Assembly (NCBI GenBank): GCA_022605955.1
Contig: JAKCOZ010000005.1
Coordinates: 30,604,950 to 30,668,949 of the forward strand
Source of the DNA: Rallus limicola
Taxonomy: Eukaryota > Chordata > Aves > Gruiformes > Rallidae
Length of the DNA stretch: 64,000 bases
Reading direction: 5' to 3'
Shown here: positions 24,601 through 37,400 of the stretch, one piece after another
How the letters are laid out: each line of letters opens with the position of its first letter
Numbering within the stretch: the stretch's first letter is position 1
Translations under genes and position numbers: made by a program
Notes under the pieces: model-generated
What the model saw: only the letters and a program-made list of their open reading frames with translations
Databases searched by the model: none
Told to the model about the DNA's origin: nothing

Positions 24601-27600
24601 ATGAGAATGCACAGAAAAGCACGTAAGAGTTATAACACAAATAGAGTGGTCTTCCTTAGTAGTGTACCAATTAGTGATACATAAAACCTGATAAAAGAAC
24701 AAGTCTCTCCACACATCAAAATACACATATATGCTTTTTGTTTGCTTATTATACTTCACAGGGTTTTTTTTACATATGCAAGCTAATTTTATCATATTGT
24801 GTGTCTCTGAAAGCAAAGATAGAAGAAGTAAACTTTCTTTGTTAGAAACAGAACTCAATAATTTCCTTTTTTTGCCTAAACAATTTTTATTTCTACTTGT
24901 GGTTGTTTTTTCCAGAATTACTTGTAAAGGAAATGAAAAAAAATCTTAAGATGTTTTTAGTGTTATTCTAAAAGTCAGATTCCACAGCTATGCCTGCACA
25001 CTTTCTTTAAATTAAAAAAAATAATATTTGTACATGTAAATTTGTTCTGGTGTTCCTGCACAAATCTGTGTGCTTGTGCTGCCATTTATATGAACAAAAT
25101 TTCTGGATAAAATTTTGGAAGTTATCTTTGGGGCTGGTGGGAAAATAGAGATGTACAGGCATGACTAGCAATACTAGTTCTAGTACTGTGAATAATGATT
25201 GTCTCATAAATTACAGATAACACGTTTGAGTACTACTATGGTTCTATCTCCATTACAAGATGACTCCTTTTTTTTTTGTATCTATTCTGGATAAGAGCCT
25301 TTATGGGGATTAAAAAAAAATAAATCTGGTCTACATTTTTTTCATATGTAAAACAATCTGGGCCATTCATTAGAAAGCACACAGATACAATAGTCATAGC
25401 ATCAGAAAGGGATTAACCGTGTAGAAAGATTAGGTTAATAAAGGAGTAATTAGGATTACAAGCCAATCCTGAAATAGGATTTATATGTATTAATTCTCCA
25501 TATATTTTTTCTGTTACGTATTGCTTAACAGTAACTCATGTACAACAGCTCTGTCAAGTGCTCCTGGGGTAGTTTTACTGTCCTGCTGTTCACAGGTCCC
25601 ATGTGAGTACCTGCAGACATGTTAAACCTCAGGTTTTTACTCTTCTAGTATGGATTTGTGCAACTTGTTCATTTCTGAGAACAGGATTTAGACTCCTCAG
25701 TACCATTTATGACTAAATTATTAAAAGAGCTTGGAAACAACTTGTTCAAAACAGAGGACTGTTCATGCTTCAGCAGTACCAAACACAAAGATGAAGCCTA
25801 AGAAGAAAAAAAGCTGTCTATGTGGCTGTCGTTATCTGTTTAGCTTTGATAGGTGTGTTTTGTGGTTGGTAGGAACAATATGCTTTTGGTGTGTGTGTCT
25901 GAGCTTGCTTTTTTTTTTTTTCATTAAAAAGATGGGCAGCATTTCTTAGGTTGCTAGTAGCCTTAAAGCTTTGGATATCTATTACTCATTGTTTTGGCCC
26001 TCACTAGGGTTCCTCATTCTTAGCTGGAAGGAGTCATTCATTTATACCCTTACTTAGAAGGTTTGTATCAAAAAAATTACTGAGTCATCCCACTCTTTTA
26101 ATCTTTCTTTATGTCTCAAAATATTAAGAAATCTCTTCAACTAACTTCAAACAGCAATACAAAATGGGAAAAAAAAAGAGAAACACGTATTAAACACAGG
26201 AAAGATTGTATAGATGTAAGTTTCCCATTTTGTTAAATACCAGCCTAAGCTGCCATCCAACAGTGAAGATCCCATCATATATTTCCATCTGGGCCCCTTT
26301 TTGTCTTAATTACCTGGTTTGTTCTTTCTCAGAGACCAACCTGTGCTAGTTCAGAAACCTGGGCTGCAGTGGACAAGCTGTGTGCACCACCACAGCAGCA
26401 CTGACCAGTGTCCATGTCAGAGTGAATCAACAAAAGTGCCCTCCTGTTCTGGATGTGAAGAAACTTCACCTAGGCTGACAGAGGTGAGAAAGCTCTGACT
26501 GTTACAGTTCTGAACAGATTCTCTTGTTTTGATCCTAGACTCCTATTTCCTGGAGGTATCAGTTAAGAAATGAATTCTTAATACCAAGTCTAATTAGCAA
26601 AGAGACATATGGTATAGAGATCTGAACTTCTTTATGTATGGAGTAAACCACAGTGTACTGAGGAAAATGGGATTGCTTTCTTGAGATCCAGCTGATGGAA
26701 ATAAAGGTGACTTTTCTTTCAGAAAGTATTTAGGTGACCAATACGAATCAGAAGGAAGCACTAAGTGTTGTCAGCACAATATATTCAGATTTTTTTGTAT
26801 CACTGACCTGAAAGATAGATGTTATCACCCATCCAATGGTATAGAGCCAGTTTATTCAAGTTGCTGATATGAAGCAGCATCTATGCAGCTTGCCTTGTTA
26901 TAAAAAAACCCCAAACAACCAGCATATGTTTAAATGTTGGTTGAGATTGCTGCACTAGCGACTTCTTTTCATTTTTGCACTTTTCCCCTTTTGCTTTTCT
27001 GCATAAAGATACACTGTTTTTACATTAAGAGCTATACTGCATTGTTCTGTGGGTTCCAGATACGGGTTTTTTCACCTTGGACTTTCTCACAGGAGCAGTG
27101 AGACCTTAGGAAGGAATGTTTGCACCAGGCAAGGAATAACTCTTCAGAACTGCAATAAAGAAATAGCTTTTGTGGTAGTTGCTCTATTTCCACTGCACAA
27201 ACCTCAAGAGCATTTCGGCCAATAAATCTGTGATCCAAATAGAGAGTCAGATGGAAAACATTACAGTGACTGTTTTCTGGCATTGAAGAAAATAACCCAG
27301 AACTACTATTTCAGAAGATTATATCTGCAGCTTACCTTTTTTTTGCATACTTCTCAAATCACAAAATATTTCAATTGTTTAGCAAGCAGATTCTGACACA
27401 TGCTGTGCTCTTTCTAATAGCCTTTTTCATTGTATGTTGCATGAAGCTTATTTATATTCTACAACTATATTTCACTGGCACTGTGTGGGTTAGTATATAT
27501 TTACATTGAGATTGAGCTGTTTTGGGTAACAGGAACAGGTTTCTCCTTAGCTACTAATGCCCCACACTTTCTTTTCCTTAAGTGCAGAACCTGCCTATTG

Positions 27601-28201
27601 CATCAGAGTGGGAAATCAGGGGAAGAGATTTCAGCCGCTCCTGGGTTCAAGATGTTTTGAAACCAAAATATTCAGGAGGGTCTCATTCTGCATTAAATAA
27701 ATGGTTGTGTGTTGTGGCCCATGCATTTTCCTTTGTCCTCTCCCTTAAATCTGATGTTGGGAAGGTATGAATGGAACTGTTAAATACAAGTCAGGAAAAA
27801 ACCCAACCCCGAACTCATAGGCTGAGTTTGCTCTTACAAGCCGTGTTAATCTTATGTTTTGGTATTGGGCAAATTTCTGATGATGTTCTCAAACCAGTTA
27901 GCATGCAGGAAGAAAGTGGTGAGTAGATTTATGGTTTTAAAGAAGTAATTGTTTACTCCTCCAATTCATGAATTCCTACAAAGAAATTAAATTGCCTGAT
28001 AATGTGAAAGCTATGATTTATTAGATTGTGGTGATTTGTATGGAGGAAAATGGAGTTTTAGTCATGGGATGCATGTGAAAAATATGAGGGTTTTTTCCTA
28101 TATTCTATGTTTTGGCAACAAATATGTGAAACTGGACTAGCTAGCTCTTAGGAAATCTTTTGTTAGTCCTTCGTTTACTTTTTTTTTTCTTCCCCTCACA
28201 G
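21661..28201 (+). other. AP4S1: AP4S1 5' untranslated intron region
   Basis: Between the CpG island and the first coding exon. Inferred to be the intron(s) that join an untranslated AP4S1 first exon to the ATG exon. It is AT-rich with no recognised coding sequence on either strand. A segment at 26333-26483 has exon-like borders (TTTCTCAG before it, GAG/GTGAGA after it) and could be an extra untranslated exon, but nothing else supports it. Confidence 0.6.
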
Positions 28202-28264
28202 AAACCCTCTTCTTGATCCCTGCACACCATATTCAATTCTACTGCTGAGATCAACAAAAAAGAA
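28202..28264 (+). other. AP4S1: AP4S1 5' UTR part of the first coding exon
   Basis: A long pyrimidine tract ending in CCCCTCACAG gives an acceptor with the exon starting at 28202. An in-frame TGA at 28214-28216 lies upstream of the ATG, so translation cannot start earlier in this exon's frame, which fixes the start at 28265. Confidence 0.8.
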
Positions 28265-28402
28265 ATGATAAAATTTTTTCTTATGGTGAACAAACAAGGT
28301 CAAACAAGGCTCTCTAGGTATTATGAGCATATAGAAATTAATAAACGGACAATGCTGGAAGCTGAAGTAATCAAAAACTGTCTCTCCCGTTCCAAGGATC
28401 AG
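28265..28402 (+). CDS. AP4S1: AP4S1 coding exon 1
   Basis: 46 codons, from [20 protein letters not shown] to NCLSRSKDQ, followed by the donor GTAAGT at 28403. G at -3 of the ATG. Residues 1-10 form the first beta strand of the longin fold (the MIKFFLMVN pattern of all sigma chains). Confidence 0.96.
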
Positions 28403-31400
28403 GTAAGTTTGTAGTTTTTTCCCATGCCATTTAATTTTATCAATGTCAGATTATCTTTCATGTCCAGAAAACACGTCAGTTTCCATTGCAGCTCATTATT
28501 TCATTTGTACCCATGAAGTAAAAGAGTATAGCTTCAGTCAGTTGAAGCGTTGTTCTGCATGGAATAAATACCATTTTCTGAGGCTTACAGAGATTTCAGA
28601 GAATTGTCTATCACTGTCACAGAAGTTTCTCCTGTTTGGAGGCTCTCAGAAGTCCAGAAAAAATTTATTTTATCTTGCTAATTGAATTGCTCATCTGGTA
28701 GAGATTGATATAGAGAGGTGACTCCTGCTTTGCCAGAGGGTAGTAGGGATAGTACTGGCAGCTCCAAGTTGAAACAAAAAGCTTAAGAGAAAGTAAGTTC
28801 ATAATTTGGAATCCTATCTAAAACATGGGGTTTTAGAAACACAGTGCTTTAGGCCTTATTTTAGGCATTATTATTTCAAAAAAGTGGTCACACTTTCTGT
28901 AAGAAAGTCAGTGTATTGGGTCTGGCAGAGATGGAGTGAATTTCCCCACAGCAGCCCTCACGGTGCTGTGCTGTATACTGGTGGTGAGCAGGGTGCTGGT
29001 AACACACCAGGGGTTTGGCTATGGCTGCACAGTGCTTCACAACAGCGGGCTGCCTCTCTCCAACATTTCCCCCCCTCACACACACCAGTAGGCCAGGAGT
29101 GGGCAAGATCTTGGCGGGGGATGCAGCCAGGACAGCTGACCCCAGCTGACCAAAGGGATATTCCATACTGTGTAACGTCTGCTCAGTACTTTAAAGCTGA
29201 GTGAAAGGAGAAGGAAGAAGTGGGGGGTGCATTTGTTGTTCACAACATTTGTCTTCTGAAGCAACTGGTTATACATGCTGAAGCCCTGCTTCTTGGTAAA
29301 TGGCCAGACATTGCCTGCTGATGGGAAGCAGAGAAGAAATCTTTTGGTTGTTTTCTTTTTTTTTCTTTTGCTTCTGTGTCCAGCCTTCTGCTTTATTAAA
29401 CTGCTTTTATCTTAACCCACAAGGGTTTTTTTTCCATCCTATTTTTCTCCTCTCCCTGAGTGGCTGAGGAAAGCAGTGGTAGAGTAGCTTGGTGGGCACC
29501 TGGTGTCCAGCCAAGTTCAAACCACTGCAGTCAGAAAACTCAGAAGTTGGAAGTTTTCTTAGATGAAAGCTGAGATTGTCATTACTTAATTGTCCCATTG
29601 GTTCTTTAAGAAAAGTACTAAACTTAGCAAAACTTCAAGTACATTGCCTTGCATTGAAGGAGAAATCTGGCTGAGAGTCGGGTGTCTTTCTTTGGGTTTT
29701 TTGTGTGTGTTCTCAAGCCAGCTGCTTTATTTTTCACTAATTATGTGTGTCCCCGAACAGTGGTTCTCACATATTTCATTCTAGAAAACCTCAGAAAACA
29801 TAGCAGTTCCTATGGAGTACCTTAGTTCCCAAATTGACAGTGACTAAAGAAATGAACCTTCTCCATGCTGTTTGCAAGAGCATCTCTGAACAGAAACTTC
29901 ACCAAAAAACTAATGGTGTACTGCCATTTCAAGGACTGAGCAAAAACGATACTTGAAAATCCAGGGAGGCATTTTGTGCAGCGGTGTCCAACAGCACCAT
30001 CTTCTGGCTCCGGTCTTACTGGGAGAGACGTGAGTTCCCCCCTGCGGTTGAAAGTTTAGGGGAAGCACCAGTCTCATAAATCCAAACAAATTACTTCGGT
30101 TCTGTATCATAGAATCATAGAATATCCTGAGTTGAAAGGGACCCATAAGGATCATGCTTCATTTTTTTACATCTAAAAAGTGCTGGCAAGTTTTCTGCCA
30201 ATGAGTGAAGAGGTTTTTTTCTAATTCCCCACTAAACTTCTCTCAAGTCAAAAGTGTTTGGTATAACTTGAGAAATCCAGTGTTCTTTGTGGGCCTTACA
30301 AACATGAAAGCTTAGGCTCTTTGAGCACTCTGTGCTTAATTCTGTCATATGCTTAAATGGCAGCAACTGTCTTTGACTTGTTTTTCTTCTGCCTAGTGCT
30401 CTTTCATTGAGTATAAGGACTTCAAGCTGGTATACCGACAGTATGCAGCCCTTTTTGTCGTCGTTGGAATCGACGAGACAGAAGTAAGAAATTACACTCT
30501 TGAAAAGAGAGTGAGATAAAAAGAGGTATAAAAGGAAATGTATATTGTACTTCGTTCTGTAGCAGAAGCCTGAACTGTTCCCATGGGGCAGTCTTCATGA
30601 TCCTTACACAGATTCTGCTTTCCAAATGTATATTTGATCAAACTAATTTACGTAGGGTGGGTTTCTCAACAATTGCTATCATTACAGCCAGAGCAGCTCT
30701 CATCTGTGGTGACTTCCCAGCTGCTCACTGTATTTAACCTCCTTGGCCAAAGAAAAACATTCCCATAGTGTCAGCAAGAATGATACCAATTTATTGTCTT
30801 TTAAAAAAAAAGGGGGAAAAAAAGTGTCTTGCTGAAAATTGCCAAGTACTGTTACTCGATCTGTTCAGGCTGAGCCTGCAAGGCTTTAATGTCTACATTG
30901 ATTCCCAGTAATTCAAATCTTACTACTGGAGACTTTAATTGGGTGGTGAGGAAGGTAGCTGCTGCTTACCACAACGTCTTCAAGGCAGGCTTCTGATGGC
31001 ATGCAATTTTGGGCAAATCATTTTGGCTTTGCTACACCGTACAAAAATGGCCCATTGGTAGTGCTGCAGCATAGCCTGTCTCTGTGCTGCAGCTGGCTGG
31101 TGTGATGGGGTGTCAGCTGTACTTATCTAGCTAACCTGGGGGGCCGTGGACAGAAGGGTGCAGTGGACTGGCAGCAGCCCAGGGGAGACAACTCCATTGG
31201 GTATTTCAGCGCTCACCTCTGTATCCGGCCTGAAGGTTCTGCCCTGAGCACTCCCCTGCTCTCCTTCCTTCTGCTGAGCAACCACTCCTCTCACTGTGGT
31301 GGCCTTTTTCTGGTTGCTTTTCATATAGCACGAACTGAAATAACATTGAGAATACTATTGCTATTCATTTAATACTCACTTGGTTTTAATTTCATTTCAG

Positions 31401-34400
31401 AATGAGATGGCAGTATATGAACTAATTCATAATTTTGTGGAAGTTTTGGACAAATACTTCAGCCGAGTGGTGAGACATTAAATCTATTATTAAGTATTTC
31501 TTCTTTTCCAAAGTTTTACTGACTATCAACTCAGGGAATAAATCAAAGGAGAGAATATTTTTTTTTAATATACATATATATAAATTCAGAATTTTGAGCA
31601 CTTAAGCATGAATATTGCCACTGCAGGAGTAGGGGAGGAAGATATAAAAAAAGGAAAGAAGAAAAGCAGTACTAGTTGATTTTTAACAGAAGTGAAAGTC
31701 TTTGTAGATTATAAATCATCAGAAAAAATACCAGAAATGTTTCTCTTATGAAGGATGTTTTTATATGCTTAGACTCAGGGGTTTCTTTGGGTCAGCTACT
31801 CTTAAATTAGCCACTGGCATTTTCTACATTTAAAGAAACGGAGAGGTTTTTTATCACAGTTTATTTTGGGGTTGTTTTTGGGTTTTTTGCATTACATCCC
31901 CCAAGTAACTTCATTCATGATACAGATGGTGTAAGCATTAAATAGGGAGCTGACATCATCCACTAAACAAGATCAGAGGGATGGAACAAATGAAACCTCA
32001 AAAACCAGTCTATACTTGTGCTCCCCATATTGTTGTCATGCAAGAGCAGGTATCTGATAAAGCACATATTATATAGTCGTTTGATGAAGGCTTCAACAAC
32101 AGACATGGCAGTTAAAATGGCAGTGCTCCTTTAGGTGGGAGATGCTTTTGTTTGCAAAGTTTGAAAATGCAGCATTACAGTCCTGGTTAGAACATGTGTT
32201 ATTTCATATTGGGCTTGTAATAGTCTTGTCATAAACAGATTTGCCTGAAATCATAATTATACATACAAGAGATCAGTATGCAGGGTCTGTAACTGGTGTC
32301 CCAGTATCACAGCAGGTGTGGTAGAGCTTCCTCTGTGAATTCAAGGACATGTTTGAAAAAATCATCTGCACCCTTTCCTACTGAGATGCCTGGAAAATGT
32401 TTTAGGCTGTTATCTCAACTAACATCGCACCGGCCTGTTGAAACTGGTGGTACTAAGCATGTCACTTTCTGACTGTACCGAGTTCAGAGTTATGGTTGCA
32501 ACCTCAACATAAGACATTGATAACCAGGAATGGAGTTTACTCCCAGCAGTGCAGGAATATATAGTAAAATATATAATATAATATAATATAAAATTTAGTC
32601 ACATCTTAGTTATCTAATTGCCGACCACTTCTCAAGTTTTATTTTCCTCACCTGAGGCAGAGCAAAAATAGATGTACTTCTTGTAAATATAAATGTAGTA
32701 TATGTGATTCTTTGAAAACATATATAATCCAACCACTGATCTTTGTTATAAATTTGCTGAATTAATCATACCAGAGTGTTTTGTATTTTCCATAGCATTT
32801 CAGGTTTGAAACTAGGGGAACTGAAAAGGGGGGTGGTTAAAGAAATCTCATGCCATTCTGTGGTTCTGTTTTTAATAGCCTGTAACACAATAAATGGCAG
32901 AGCACTGAAGAAGAGGGCTATAATTCTAGCTGGGGTTTCTGACAGAAACCACAGAGTGAGAAAATATAGGTCTGTGCTATAATGGACTCATGTTCAGGAT
33001 TTGCAGAATTTTAGCAGAATCCCAAATTATGATGATGACAACTGAGACAGAACTCTGGGAAAGGAAAGAACATCTGTCCTGCTCTAGAAGGACATTTTGT
33101 CATCTATTATTTTTAGGCTTGTGAGCTTTAAGCATTCTCACATGCTCTATTTTTATCTAATGGTGTTTACAGAGCTTGAATTCAGATATCAGAACAAATG
33201 TTAACAGAATTAGGGGGAATGCTTTCAAAGTTGCTTTGTGAGATGTAATTCTGAGTCCCCTTCACTTTCATATGGCTACCCAGGGGAAACTCTGCATACT
33301 GTTCAGAATACATATTTCAATGTTTTCAACTACTTTCTAATGCTGAGGAACCTTAAACCGATCAGGTTCTCAAAATACAGTATTTGTGATGCCTAAAAAA
33401 CTGAAGAATGGCAGTCAGCAGTGCAAGCAGTGTAGACTAGAACAAGCCCAGTTTAGAGCATCTCTAGACTGTAGAAGCAGTAGCGATTTTACCAGCAGGA
33501 ACTCTGCCTAAAACTCCAGTGTTAAACTGTTAGCAAACTAAAGTCCTTTGGTAGCAGATAAATACTCCCTCTTTCAGCAGAGGCTGGGGAAGCTCCCCTT
33601 CCAACTGTGCAAGTTCTTAACTGCTGAGGCTGTGATTAAGTGTTTCTAAGTTTAGCCATATAACTGAGGCACCTAAGTTAGAAGTTTGGTCATCCTAAGC
33701 TCCCATTACCAGCAGTGGAGACCGATGAGTATCTCCAGAAAGTGAGTCATGCCTCAAGTGTGCTGAGTCAACTGTTGAAGATGCCCATCTCTTCCATTGG
33801 CTGCAGAGAGACCACAAGGGCTTCTAACACAGATATTTCGGTTAAATGGAGAGAACTACTTGGGGTAAATCCAGGCCAAGCCTAGAAGGGAAATGATGAC
33901 TATGTGAAGAATTGTGTTGCTAGGGCTGGGGAGTAGCTAGAAGTGCTAAGGGGCCAAAGCCTGGCATTGCTTTCCCTCTCCTAATATATCCAGCCACAGC
34001 TACCGCAGCCACGGGTGTGCGCAATGTCTCAGTTTTGCTGTTGAAGCGATCTGCTCCGCAGCAGCATTCCTAACTGTGGTTTTATATCAGTCCTGAACTT
34101 GGCATTAACATCCTGTTTTTGCAGGAGGAGGAAGAGAGAATATAGGGCTGGAGTTGCCATGATTAGAGATGCTGGGTTTCCACCCACTCATTCAGATGGC
34201 ACTGTGTGTATTCAAATTGTTACTTGTGGGTGACCTCAGTGGGATTTTTCTTAGTAAAAGATTCAGAACATTAGCTTCTTTTCACAGAGGCAGGTAACAC
34301 ATCAAGGGCAAAGCAGTGTTGCAGAAAAGACTATGTAATTGTACAGTGCAGACCAGAAATCCAAATCATCATAAATTTTATATCGTTATTTTGAAGACTT

Positions 34401-37400
34401 TCTTTATGCTCTAAAGGATTATTTAATGCTTAATGACTATAAGATGAGAGATCAAATTGTAACTAATGGTCATCTATCTCTTTTTCTTACAGAGTGAATT
34501 AGATGTATCCTTTTCAGTATCAGGAATCCATCTGTCTTTATCTTTTTTGGTATGTGTTCCAGTTCATACTGCCTTCATAGCACTGACTGTCAAGCAGTCA
34601 ATACAATGCAGAGGTTTCCAAACTTTGCCTTGCAGTAAGTAGCCCCATTTTGTCACCTTTCTGAAAGCATGGCTGATGGTCCTTAAATCCTCCATCATTA
34701 AGATATAAGCCTGGCACCATTTTAAGTCAGACAGGAAGAGGTTGCTTAGAAAGAACTAAATACCAGTAACACCCAGACACTTATTCCTGGGGGAAACTTT
34801 AAGGCTTAACTCATTTTTACTTCAGGGTTTTACTTTCTTCTTTAAGTTTACAATAAAATAGATATTGAAATGACTGTAATATTAAGAGCTGATTGTTACA
34901 ACTATGTCTTGAGCCACATAGAAGCAACATCACAGCAGGATTAGGTTTGTGCTTTGATCTTGCTTTATGAAAATGAGTTTTACTTTCTGTATCAGTGGAA
35001 AGAGAGAAAGGCATGGGAGGAGGAAATTTAGGAAAAAACAGGCATTGCCACAGGTACCTTTTTCTTTTGCCACCCCTCTCCCTACACTGCTGTATTTTCA
35101 TGCATATGATTTGCAGAGTATTAACTAAAATGTAATTTTAAAAATGAACTAAACATGAATACAAGGAAATACTAAAATACAGTCCTGAACAGTTACAAAC
35201 AAAGAACAAGTAAATAAAATACAATACTGAATTCAAAGAAAATCAAACCAGGAGAATGTAGCACAGTCTTCCTCCTCAGTTCTTCCAACCCCACTGTCTG
35301 CTCACTCTACTCCAGCAATCCTTATGCCTATGCTTGTTGTTGGTTAAATGCAGGTCTCTGAGTGATCACAGAACTACACTTTTTCATATTCAGTTGTTAT
35401 AGTTAGGGATTAGAATTTGTGTATTAGCTTTGCTGAATACATAAAAATAGCCCCTCTGTTTCCATATGGTGTATTTTGAGTCTGCAATTAGCTGATTCTT
35501 TTTGTCTTGGATTGCTTGGAGTACTGATGATTCTAAATTCTGTCTGCCTCTGGTCATCATTTCCATACTGAGAGGAATGCCCTGTAGTTACACACTTGGA
35601 GATACCCCCAGGAGCCCATTTAACAGCCGGGAAGGCTGCTGCCACATCCAGCCAGCCTCTGCATGGAGCGCCAGCCTGCCCTGTGTAGAGAAGGTGTTGT
35701 GTTACGTGCCAACACTAAGGTTTGCAATGGGGGCAGTACAGTGTCCCAACGATTCCTGTAGAAATTTGTCTTCTACATGGGCCTCATCTGCATGAGGTTG
35801 TGGATATAAATATTTGGAAAGTAGGAGCGTGCATTACTATCTTATTTGATAATATTGGAAGTAATATCAGGAAAGCTCATGTCTGACACATCTCTTTTCA
35901 ACCTCTGTGGCATAGGAATGATGCACATCATTTTTCCACTCAGAAATGCACTTTTCTACATCGTGCATTTCAGGAACAGTTTTTAAATAAAACACTTCAA
36001 TTCTACAGAAGTATAAAATAATTCTCTCATTTGCAAAAATTAGAGCTTTTCATAAGCTGAGCAGATACATAAAATAGTTTAAGTAGCTCTAAAACTCCAG
36101 CTGGGATGGTGTAGGAGCTACTTTCTTGATGTGATGATGAGAAAGAGACTATAAAAACACAAGAGTTTTTACTGCAGCAGCTTTGGAGGAAACAATATGC
36201 TGGTAATCATGAGAGTTTCTAAAATTACCAAAAGTTAACTTTTCTATTGCTTTAACTGGTGAAGCAAAGCTTACTTAAAGACACATTGTTAACTTAGGGA
36301 AGAGTTCCCCTTGTGGGAAGAGAGGGGGAAGACAGGGTGCTCTAGGACCAAGCATTTGAAGAATGTTGTCCTGATCCAAAAAAAACCCCAAACCCCCACA
36401 CTACATTCCATTGCAACTAGCTGCTGCTGCTCCTGGGATAGATAAAAGACTTGGATACAGGGAATGCTTCATGTGAATCAACTCCATGTTTCAGTGCCCT
36501 ATGGAATAACACTTTCAGAATACAGTGCATTTATATAGCAAGAAAATGGAATGATGAATTCATTCTGATAATTTATAAGCCAACACTTGAGTTTGTACTG
36601 TAAAGTACGTGGATGAAATGGAAACCTATAGGGATTCTGAGGTTGTTACTCATTAAAGGGAAATTTTCCACCTAGGTCTGTGATGTCAGGAGACATGTAT
36701 TCATGTCAGGTAGATCAGCCACCCTTCAAACTTTGGCAAAAATTCATCCCAATGTCGAAGCAAACACCCTAGAATATTACAGAACTTGAAGGTACCGTTG
36801 ACCTATTTAATGTCAGCATAGTTGTTTGAGGAGAATGCAGTCAGAAAGCATTAAATGGGTTGCAGGGCCGAAAAATTTGCCTATAATGAGATAGAGAAAA
36901 TTACTTCAAGTAAATGTCAGCAAAGTCAGAATGTGTGACTCTAAAAAGGAAGCAACTCCAGCGCATCTTTAGTTGAAGATGCTCGTCCACAATGCAAATC
37001 AAAGTTCGGTAACTCTATATTCAATAGCAAACCATCTGCCCCCTAAATGCCCCTGCTGTAATCTGCAAAGCTTCTGTTTGTGCTTCTGGGTGTGTTACCT
37101 GATCACAAGGTGTTGCCTGAACTTTATCATCTCTTAAGCCTGTGCACACCCTTAATTACTCTCCTGGAAAAGCCGGAGGTATTTTTAAATGTCTCAGTAT
37201 GAAGTTAGTTATCATATGCAAGTCCTAAACATCCCTTTTTCTTTTCCTTCCCCTCTCCTCTACTTAACTATCTGCCTATATATTTCTGGGAAGGAGACAT
37301 AAGACCTTTATGAGATTTTTATCTACAAATGCAGAGATTAATACATGTTTTCTTCTGTTTAAAATGCTTGTTAGCCTCTGCGTGGATCTAGTGAAAGTCC

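Larger units (their letters stand above)
28403..30396 (+). other. AP4S1: AP4S1 intron after coding exon 1, hosting a solo LTR
   Basis: 2.0 kb U2-type intron (GTAAGT to TGCCTAG). It contains the ERV solo LTR at 28912-29529 in the sense orientation and a minus-strand CR1 tail at about 30106-30160. Confidence 0.9.
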
